From positions 82,103 to 146,102 of the forward strand of contig JACRDO010000133.1 of the NCBI GenBank assembly GCA_016212885.1: a stretch of 64,000 bases of DNA, written 5' to 3'. This document shows positions 57,404 through 64,000 of this stretch, in pieces (the first letter of the stretch is position 1; every line of letters starts with the position of its first letter). This DNA comes from Elusimicrobiota bacterium. Its GTDB lineage: Bacteria > Elusimicrobiota > Elusimicrobia > UBA1565. The notes beneath the pieces are model-generated. The model did no database searches and had not been told where the DNA came from. It saw nothing but the letters and a program-made list of their open reading frames with translations. Position numbers and translations under genes: made by a program.

Positions 57404-59623
57404 ATGGAAGACGCGAAGAAGATGAATGGGATGAGCGCGGAGCGCCTCATCGGCGAGAAGCTGCTCAACTACGTGGGGATGCTCCTGATCGTGCTGGGCG
57501 GCGCCTTCTTCCTCAAATACACGATCGGCTTGATGGGGCCTTTGGGCAAGCTGGGGATCGGCTTCCTCTCCGGCATCGGGCTCATCGCGCTCGGAGACGC
57601 CCTCAACCGCGAGGAGCGCTACACCCCCTTCAGCCTGCCGGTGATAGGCGGCGGGTGGATCCTCATCTACTACACCGTGTTCGCCGCCCACTACTTGCCG
57701 GCCTCGAAGGTCATAGGCTCCCAAACCCTGGAGCTGACCCTGCTCTGCGCGGCCGCGGCCGGGATGATTCTCCACAGCCTGAAGACCCGCTCGCGCCTCC
57801 TGACGGCCTTCGCCTTCGGGATCGCCTACTTCATCTTCGCACTCACGCACCTGGGAGTCCAGACCCTCACGGTCTGCGCCATCCTCGCCTTGGCCGCCTG
57901 CTTCCTGGTCGCGCCGCTGCAAAGCCCGGAGCTGGCCGCCATCAACCTCGCCGGCTTCTATCTCAACTACCTCCCGGTATTCGGGGGCGTGCTCGGCGCG
58001 GGGGCTCAGCCCTTGCCGACCGGAGACTTCTGGTACAGCCTCGGCACCGCGGCCGTGGTGCATGCCGCCTACGCCCTCGTGACGCCCATGTGGAGGACCG
58101 AGGAGCCTGAGCCGTGGGTCGATGCGGCCCTCTCCTTCAGCGCCGTGCTCTACGCGGCGATGTTCTACGGCCAGATACGAGCTTTCGAGCCGGCCCACGC
58201 CGCGGCGGGCTTGCTCTGCCTGGCAGCGGTGCTGACGGGCCTCTCGGCGGCGCGCGGGCGCGGCGAGGACCGGAGCGCCCTCTCCAAGGTGCAGGCCCTG
58301 CTCGGGGCCGCGGCGCTGGTGCTGGCTGTCTTCGATCTGGACGGCGTCCTCCATCGCGCCTGGGGCTTCGCATTGGCGGCAAGCGCTCTGGGGACCCTGG
58401 GCCTCTGGCTGGACCGGCGGTCCTTCGAAAAGTACGGGTTGGTCATGATGGGCCTTGGCTTGATCTACCTCTTTGCCTGCCAGCCGCTCGACCTCGATGC
58501 GCGAGCGCCGGCCGCCCTCGCCCTGGCCTATTTGGGCGCGGCCGGCTACGCTCTCTCGGGCCTGCGCGAGAGCGCGGACCGGGACAACAAGCGGATCACC
58601 ATGTTTTGGCTCTACGGCAGCCTCGCTTCGCTCCTGCTGGGGCTCTGGACTTATCTCCAGCCGCCCGCTTTCATGGCCGCCATGTTCGCATTCGCGCTCC
58701 TGCTGGAGTGGGCCGCGGCTCAGCGCGACTACGAGCCCCTGCTCCAGCAAGCCCTGCTCCTCAAGATCGCCGCAGGTCTTGGCTGCTTCCTGATCGATTA
58801 TGGGTCGAACTCGCCGGTGCTGGGGCCGCTGACCCCGCGCGCCATCGTCTGCGCCGCGGCCGTGAGCGCTTATGCCTTGCGTATATTCAGCCGCAGCGCG
58901 CCGGAAGGCTCCTTCGCAGCCATCGGCTACGCCGACTGGCGGCGGGCCGAGTGCTGGCTTATGAGCGCTGTCGCGGCCTTCGGGATTTACCAGGAGTTCG
59001 ACCCGCGCATGAGGCTGCCGATCTGGGGCGCCGCGGCGCTCGTCCTGCTGGCTTTGGGCCGCTTGCGGGAAGAGACTCTCAAACCCGCGGCCGTTGACCT
59101 GCGCGTGCAAGCCTATCTGCTTGCGCTCATCACAGCGTCGGAAGCGGTATGTTCCTACCTGCTCCATCCTGAGGGGCAGATCGGCGCGCTCGGCTTGAAA
59201 GATGTCCTGATCTACTGGGGGGCTTCGCTCGCTCTGCTTGCGCCCATCGCTTGGAAGGCTTGGGCCAAGACCCCGGCCGAGGAGGCCGAGGAGCGGCTCG
59301 CCCAGCATCTCTTCGCGATCCTGAGCCTCGGCCTTCCGGCCGCGTTCATCGCCAAGGAAGCCTCCGGCGCCTACATCACCCTCGACTGGTCCCTCCTCGG
59401 CGCGGCGTACCTGGTCGCGGGCCTGGTTTTCGAGAAGAAAGCCCTGCGCCTGAGCGGCCTGGCGCTCGTGGGGCTCTGCGTGCTCAAGGCGCTCTTCAAG
59501 GATCTGACCGGCCTGGAGCTGCCCTGCCGGGTGCTGAGCTATACGGTGCTCGGAGGGCTGCTCGTCCTCTCCTCATACCTCTACGTGAATTTCGCCGGCA
59601 AGGAGGGCCACGATGAAAAATAG
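57404..59623 (+). CDS. DUF2339-type polytopic membrane protein
   Basis: GEKLLNYVGMLLIVLGGAFFLKYTIGLMGPLGKLGIGFLSGIGLIALGDALNREERYTPFSLPVIGGGWILIYYTVFAAHYL and ~20 hydrophobic segments. Confidence 0.82.
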   Translation: MEDAKKMNGMSAERLIGEKLLNYVGMLLIVLGGAFFLKYTIGLMGPLGKLGIGFLSGIGLIALGDALNREERYTPFSLPVIGGGWILIYYTVFAAHYLPASKVIGSQTLELTLLCAAAAGMILHSLKTRSRLLTAFAFGIAYFIFALTHLGVQTLTVCAILALAACFLVAPLQSPELAAINLAGFYLNYLPVFGGVLGAGAQPLPTGDFWYSLGTAAVVHAAYALVTPMWRTEEPEPWVDAALSFSAVLYAAMFYGQIRAFEPAHAAAGLLCLAAVLTGLSAARGRGEDRSALSKVQALLGAAALVLAVFDLDGVLHRAWGFALAASALGTLGLWLDRRSFEKYGLVMMGLGLIYLFACQPLDLDARAPAALALAYLGAAGYALSGLRESADRDNKRITMFWLYGSLASLLLGLWTYLQPPAFMAAMFAFALLLEWAAAQRDYEPLLQQALLLKIAAGLGCFLIDYGSNSPVLGPLTPRAIVCAAAVSAYALRIFSRSAPEGSFAAIGYADWRRAECWLMSAVAAFGIYQEFDPRMRLPIWGAAALVLLALGRLREETLKPAAVDLRVQAYLLALITASEAVCSYLLHPEGQIGALGLKDVLIYWGASLALLAPIAWKAWAKTPAEEAEERLAQHLFAILSLGLPAAFIAKEASGAYITLDWSLLGAAYLVAGLVFEKKALRLSGLALVGLCVLKALFKDLTGLELPCRVLSYTVLGGLLVLSSYLYVNFAGKEGHDEK

Positions 59624-59837
59624 GACGTATCTCAGCGCCGCCGCGCTGCTGTGGGCCGCCGTGTGGCTGCTGGCCTCCGGACCCGCAGAGTCCGGCATGC
59701 AGCCTAAACCGATCGCGCCTGCCGCCCAAGCGCAGCAGATCGAGAGCGCGCCCTCTCCGGCGACTTTACTCGAAGCCGTCCCGGTTCCGGAAGCCATAGG
59801 TTCGGTCATGGCGCCCGGGGCCCCGATAAGCCGATGA
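59613..59837 (+). CDS. Small exported protein
   Basis: MKNRTYLSAAALLWAAVWLLASGPAESG signal-like segment; overlaps both neighbours. Confidence 0.55.
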   Translation: MKNRTYLSAAALLWAAVWLLASGPAESGMQPKPIAPAAQAQQIESAPSPATLLEAVPVPEAIGSVMAPGAPISR

Positions 59838-60322
59838 AGAACAAGCCGTTTCTCTTCGCCGCGGCAGCGCTCTCAGCCGCGGTCTGGCTGCTGGCTTCCC
59901 CCCAAAAGGCGCCGAGCGCGCGCGTCCATGGAAAGATCGTGGTCACGAACGAGAGCCTGAGCGCCTTTATCGAGGGACAGGACGCCATGAAGGACCTCCC
60001 GGAGGATGCCCGGATAGGTTTGAAGTTCTATGCTTCCGGCCCGGAAGGACGAAGATGGGACGAGAGCTATTCCATCGGCAAGCATGTCCGTGAGGAAGAG
60101 GCCCAGCGGATGAGCATCAGCTCCAAGAACAGGCTTACGAAGGAGACTGCGAAAAGCCGCCAGGCGTCCCGGTTCATCATCAATCCGCCAGCTCCCCCTT
60201 CCCCGCCCCGCGGCCCCGGCTTTGGAGACTACTTCAGGATCGATGCGACGGGAGCGCCTTCCGGCAGCAAGCGGCCTTCGGCGCGCAGGCGCCGCAGCTC
60301 CCGCAGGATCGGGACCCAGTAG
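59834..60322 (+). CDS. Exported protein; N-terminus related to preceding ORF
   Basis: MKNKPFLFAAAALSAAVWLLASPQK signal-like segment; ATGA overlap. Confidence 0.55.
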   Translation: MKNKPFLFAAAALSAAVWLLASPQKAPSARVHGKIVVTNESLSAFIEGQDAMKDLPEDARIGLKFYASGPEGRRWDESYSIGKHVREEEAQRMSISSKNRLTKETAKSRQASRFIINPPAPPSPPRGPGFGDYFRIDATGAPSGSKRPSARRRRSSRRIGTQ

Positions 60323-61041
60323 GAGCGCCCGCGTTCCTGGAGGATCAGGGCTTCCCGCGCCAGCTTGCGCGACGCGGCGAGAAATTCCCTCTCCGAAGGC
60401 TCCCGTCCGGTGGACGCGATCCGGCATAATCTCCTGGCGGCGCCGGGCATGGAAATCTTGGCCAAAGCGGAGGCGTGGCGCTCCAGAATCGCCCAAAGGT
60501 CTTCGACGCGGAAAACGTTCCGCAGGGCCCAGGCCAGAAGGCTCGGCCTCGGCGTCTCCTCCCGGCCGAGCCGGATCATGGCCAGCCGGGTGATCACCTC
60601 GTAGTCGGAGGGACGGTTGGTCTTCTTGATCTCGACCAAGTCCTCGATCGAGACCACGGGAAGCGCGCCCCAAGGGGTGTCCATGCGCTCCGCGCGCCGA
60701 AGGGCGCCGGAGAAGCCTCCGACTCTCGGCGGCCGCCCCATCACGTCCAGGTAGAGGTCGTGGGCGCCGCGCTGCGGGACGAGAAAGTGGAATCCATGGC
60801 CGCGGCGGAGATTGCCAGGCGACAATACGGGAGTCAGCTTATAAACCCGCGCGCGCAAGCGAGCCAGGGCCTCCATGAGGCGCCGGGCATTGGCCGGACC
60901 GGGCCGGATCCATATGTCGAGGTCTTGAGAAAAGAAAGCGCCGCCGTAGAGCACCGAGGCCTGGCCGCTGATGACCAGATACTCCAGGCGGCGGGACTCA
61001 AAGGCGCGGAAGAGACCGCGCATCGTGGGCGTCCTGGGCAT
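60229..61041 (-). CDS. Nucleotidyltransferase-fold protein (AbiEii/DUF1814-like)
   Basis: LEYLVISGQASVLYGGAFFSQDLDIWIRPGPANARRLMEAL (G[GS]x(9-13)DxD-type) ... VVSIEDLVEIKKTNRPSDYEVITRL. Confidence 0.72.
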   Translation of the reverse strand: MPRTPTMRGLFRAFESRRLEYLVISGQASVLYGGAFFSQDLDIWIRPGPANARRLMEALARLRARVYKLTPVLSPGNLRRGHGFHFLVPQRGAHDLYLDVMGRPPRVGGFSGALRRAERMDTPWGALPVVSIEDLVEIKKTNRPSDYEVITRLAMIRLGREETPRPSLLAWALRNVFRVEDLWAILERHASALAKISMPGAARRLCRIASTGREPSEREFLAASRKLAREALILQERGRSYWVPILRELRRLRAEGRLLPEGAPVASILK

Positions 61042-61192
61042 CCCTGAGCAGGCGGCGCCAGCGCCATGACCGGAGGAGCCGCTGTCCCGGGGTCAACAGA
61101 AGCCAGTCCCGGCGGAAAGGTTCGCTTTCCCCGCTGAAGGGCTCAGGCGCGGTTTTGCGGCGTCTGCGTGAGACGGCGAGTCGCTTAGGCAT
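60998..61192 (-). CDS. Small basic protein encoded immediately upstream of, and overlapping, the nucleotidyltransferase
   Basis: MPKRLAVSRRRRKTAPEPFSGESEPFRRDWLLLTPGQRLLRSWRWRRLLRDAQDAHDARSLPRL (64 aa). Confidence 0.5.
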   Translation of the reverse strand: MPKRLAVSRRRRKTAPEPFSGESEPFRRDWLLLTPGQRLLRSWRWRRLLRDAQDAHDARSLPRL

Positions 61193-61280
61193 GGATGGGT
61201 CCGCGTTCAAAGTATATGCCTGGCAAGGCGGCGCGTCAAGCCACAGGCGCCTGCCACCGGCCAAAGTCATTCGACAACTC

Positions 61281-61309
61281 TTGACAACCGCCGCCGAGGC
61301 CCCTAAACT
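61281..61309 (+). promoter_or_regulatory. Candidate sigma-70 promoter (probably leaderless transcript)
   Basis: TTGACA (61281-61286), 17-nt spacer, TAAACT (61304-61309), GTG start at 61316. Confidence 0.55.
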
Positions 61310-61315
61310 CTGCTG

Positions 61316-62503
61316 GTGAGCGCTCCCGGGCAGGAATCCCCCCTCATCCTCGTTGTGGAGGACCAGGCCAACCACCGCAAGGTCATCCAGGGGGTCCTGG
61401 AAGGCAAGGGCTACCGGGTCGTCGCGGTCAAAGACGCCCCCGGCGCCCGCGCGGCCCTCGCCGCGGCGAAGTCGCCCCCCTCCCTGGTCCTCACGGACCT
61501 CAAGCTGCCGGGCGACGACGGCCTGAAGCTGCTCAAGGAGCTCAGGCAGGACCGTCCCGGCCTGCCGGTCATCCTCATGACGGCTTTCGGGAGCATCCCC
61601 TCCGCGGTCGAGGCCATGCGCCTGGGCGCGCACGATTTCCTGGCCAAGCCCCTCGACTTCGAGGAGCTCGCGCGCACGATCTCGAAAGCCCTGGCCGCCT
61701 CCTCCCGCGAGCTGCGCGAATGGGTGATGGAGACGGCCGGCGAGCGCCCGCTCATCGGCAGGAGCCAGGCCATGGAGGAGGTCCACCGCCTCATCCGCAA
61801 AGCCGGGCCTTCGGACGCCACCGTGCTGGTCCTCGGCGAGACCGGGACCGGCAAGGAGCTGGTCGCGGCCGAGGTGCACGCGGCCGGCCCCCGCAGGGAG
61901 GGGCCCTTCATCAAGGTCCACTGCGGCGCCATCCCCGAGGACCTCCTGGAGGCCGAGCTCTTCGGCCACGAAAAAGGGGCCTTCACAGGGGCGGTCCGGG
62001 AGAAGCCGGGGAAGTTCGAGCTGGCCGACGGGGGAACGATCTTCCTGGACGAGGTCGGCACCATGAGCCCCGTCATGCAGGTGAAGCTCCTGCGGGTGCT
62101 CCAGAGCGGCGAGTTCGACCGCGTGGGCGGGACCCGGACACTCAAGGCGGATGTCCGGGTCATCGCGGCGACCAACCAGGACCTGCAGAAAGCCGTGGCC
62201 GAGAAGCTCTTCCGCGACGACCTCTACTACCGGCTCAACGTCATCCCAATCCTCATCCCCCCCCTGCGCGAGCGGCGCGAAGACATCCCGGACCTCGCCG
62301 CCTTCTTCCTGGAGCGGCACGCCAAGAAGAACGGCCGCCCCGCGCCGGAAGTCGAGCCCGACGCCCTGCGTGCGCTCTGCTCGGCCCGCTGGGAAGGCAA
62401 CGTCCGCCAGCTGGAGAACCTTCTCGAGCGGATCGTGATCCTGATGGAAGGCGAGCGCATCCGCAGAAGCGACCTGCCGCCCGAGATCCTTTCCGCGGCC
62501 TAA
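61316..62503 (+). CDS. NtrC-family sigma-54-dependent activator (REC-AAA+), lacking a C-terminal Fis/HTH domain
   Basis: LILVVEDQANHRKVIQGVLEGKGY...VLTDLKLPGDDGL; LVLGETGTGKELVAAEVHAAG; LFGHEKGAFTGAVREKPGKFELADGGTIFLDEVGTMS; RLNVIPILIPPLRERREDIPDL; ends ...IRRSDLPPEILSAA*. Confidence 0.95.
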   Translation: MSAPGQESPLILVVEDQANHRKVIQGVLEGKGYRVVAVKDAPGARAALAAAKSPPSLVLTDLKLPGDDGLKLLKELRQDRPGLPVILMTAFGSIPSAVEAMRLGAHDFLAKPLDFEELARTISKALAASSRELREWVMETAGERPLIGRSQAMEEVHRLIRKAGPSDATVLVLGETGTGKELVAAEVHAAGPRREGPFIKVHCGAIPEDLLEAELFGHEKGAFTGAVREKPGKFELADGGTIFLDEVGTMSPVMQVKLLRVLQSGEFDRVGGTRTLKADVRVIAATNQDLQKAVAEKLFRDDLYYRLNVIPILIPPLRERREDIPDLAAFFLERHAKKNGRPAPEVEPDALRALCSARWEGNVRQLENLLERIVILMEGERIRRSDLPPEILSAA

Positions 62504-62550
62504 TCCTGAAAAGTTGTAGAATTTATCCGCGATATCCCGGGGGATAAGTC

Positions 62551-62931
62551 ATGGCGGATAGGAAGCGCATCCTGGTGGTGGACGACGATCCCGACTTGCT
62601 CGATCTTCTGCAGATGGATCTCGCCCATCATGGCTACGACACCCTGACGGCCAGCAACGGCAAGGATGCCCTCCGTATCGCCATGGCCGAGAAGCTCGAC
62701 CTCATCCTGCTCGACGTCATGATGCCCAACCTCGACGGCTACCATGTCGCCCAGGAGATCACCGACAAGCTGGGCCACAAGGCGCCCACCATCATCATCA
62801 TAACCGGCCGCGACACCACGCGGGAGAAAGGCATCGTGCTCCTGAGCGGGGCCCATGAAGCCATCCAGAAGCCCTTCCTGATGGAAAAGCTCCGCGAGCG
62901 CGTGGCCGCGGCTCTGGACTGCAAGCCGTGA
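62551..62931 (+). CDS. Single-domain response regulator
   Basis: KRILVVDDDPDLLDLLQMDLAHHGYDTLTASNGKDALRIAMAEKLDLILLDVMMPNLDGYHV...IQKPFLMEKL. Confidence 0.92.
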   Translation: MADRKRILVVDDDPDLLDLLQMDLAHHGYDTLTASNGKDALRIAMAEKLDLILLDVMMPNLDGYHVAQEITDKLGHKAPTIIIITGRDTTREKGIVLLSGAHEAIQKPFLMEKLRERVAAALDCKP

Positions 62932-62952
62932 AGGAGGCCGGCTAAACAGCGC

Positions 62953-64000
62953 ATGGCTGATGAATGGGATTCAGGAGATGTGATCTCCTTGGCGCTGCCG
63001 CTGCGTTTGGCCAATCTCATGGTCCAGGAGAAGCTCATCACCCAGGAACAACTTGACAAGACGCTGGCGGCCCAGAAAAAAACCCGCGGCAACAAGCTGG
63101 GCACGGCCCTTATCGCAGAGGGGTTCATCAAGGAAAACGATCTCCTTGATTTCGTGGCCCGGCAATGCGGGGTCAGCCGCATCGACCTGGCCAACCTGCC
63201 TGAGATTCCGGATGAGGCTCTTGCGGCGGTGCCCAAGGCCATCGCGCGCAAGCATTTGCTGATTCCTTTCAACAAGACGAAAGACTGCTTGCTGGTCGCG
63301 ATGTCGGACCCCCTGAATGTCTTGATCTTGGACGACCTCCAGGTGATGACGGGCTGCGAGGTGAAGGCGGCGCTGGCATCCGAGCGCGAGATCCTGGCCG
63401 CCCAGGAGAAGTATTACGACCCCGCCCGGAAGCGCTCCAAAGCCGGCGGCAAGGCCAAGCAGACGTCAGCTGCGGCGGAGGCCGATGAGTATCCGGGCGA
63501 TGCGCTCCCCCTGGACATCCCGCGCCGTTTGGCGGATACCCTGGTCGAACAGGGGACCATCACCCAGGCCCAACTCGACGAGGCGCTGGAAATTCGGAAA
63601 AAATCCCAGCGCAAGCTGGGTGCGATCCTCATTTCAAAGGGCTTCATCGCGCAGGAGACCCTTCTCGAATTCATGGCCCAGCAATGCGGGTTCGGCTACG
63701 TCAACCTGGCCGCCGTCAAGGAAATCCCGGAGGAGGTGATCGCGCTGGTTCCCAGAAAGACCGCGCGCGAGCACACGCTCATTCCCTTCGACAAGACGGA
63801 GAACTGCTTGATGGTCGCGATCTCAGACCCCCTGAATGTCATGATCTTGGACGAACTTAAGCTGATAACGGGCTGTGAAGTGAAACCGGTTTTGGCCGCG
63901 GGAACCGACATCAAGGCCGCCATAGACGAGCACTATCAAAGGAAATCTGAGGAGGCCTCGCCGGATGCTTCCGCACAGGCCTGGGAGCCCCCTCCGGAGG
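62953..64000 (+). CDS. Protein with two tandem MshEN (GspE/PilB N-terminal) domains; runs off the window
   Basis: LMVQEKLITQEQLDKTLAAQKKTRGNKLGTALIAEGFIKENDLLDFVARQCGVSRIDLANL...LLIPFNKTKDCLLVAMSDPLNVLILDDLQVMTGCEVK, repeated as LVEQGTITQAQLDEALEIRKKSQRKLGAILISKGFIAQETLLEFMAQQCG...LIPFDKTENCLMVAISDPLNVMILDELKLITGCEVK. Confidence 0.85.
   Translation, partial: MADEWDSGDVISLALPLRLANLMVQEKLITQEQLDKTLAAQKKTRGNKLGTALIAEGFIKENDLLDFVARQCGVSRIDLANLPEIPDEALAAVPKAIARKHLLIPFNKTKDCLLVAMSDPLNVLILDDLQVMTGCEVKAALASEREILAAQEKYYDPARKRSKAGGKAKQTSAAAEADEYPGDALPLDIPRRLADTLVEQGTITQAQLDEALEIRKKSQRKLGAILISKGFIAQETLLEFMAQQCGFGYVNLAAVKEIPEEVIALVPRKTAREHTLIPFDKTENCLMVAISDPLNVMILDELKLITGCEVKPVLAAGTDIKAAIDEHYQRKSEEASPDASAQAWEPPPE

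Noticed and set aside
55888-57468. 526-aa minus-strand ORF opposite the B12 radical SAM gene
   Set aside because: Antisense shadow of a gene with clear CxxxCxxC motif
57326-59308. 660-aa minus-strand ORF opposite DUF2339 gene
   Set aside because: Antisense shadow; no domain motifs; the opposite strand has regular TM segments and an RBS
60998-62320. 440-aa minus ORF opposite the NtrC-family gene
   Set aside because: Only the last 64 residues (from ATG 61192) lie outside the activator gene and are kept as a separate small ORF

Overview
High-GC bacterial chromosome window. Gene order and the many ATGA/GTGA overlaps suggest a deep-branching MAG, possibly Elusimicrobiota (inference only). Nearly every base is coding and both strands are used in operon blocks. 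Housekeeping and metabolic genes recognised: eno, nifJ (PFOR), anmK/murQ muropeptide recycling, ndk, lysS, lolC/E-lolD, mcsA-mcsB, ftcD, hutI, a DEAD-box helicase, an ABC-F ATPase and a fused MFS-acyltransferase-acyl-ACP-synthetase (aas). Accessory or scarred zones: a tandem MutS-like pair beside a truncated 5'-nucleotidase; an SGNH/carbamoyltransferase/SxtJ/DUF5989 cassette; toxin-antitoxin scars at 16.1-16.95 kb; a lower-GC restriction-modification island at 38.6-41.5 kb whose XcyI/Cfr9I-like nuclease ORF is broken by one in-frame TAA; and a palindromic element inserted in frame inside a response-regulator ORF. The most interesting part is 49.4-62.5 kb. A near-perfect 21-bp inverted repeat carrying two consensus DnaA boxes precedes a divergent, shortened sigma-54 (RpoN-like) gene and an NtrB-like kinase. 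Matches to the sigma-54 -24/-12 promoter (GG-N10-GC) precede a radical-SAM/methyltransferase fusion, a B12-binding radical-SAM gene, a DUF2339 operon and, 40 kb away, nifJ. A sigma-54 activator lacking the Fis-type DNA-binding domain lies downstream. All calls were made by eye from the sequence and translations; no homology search was run.
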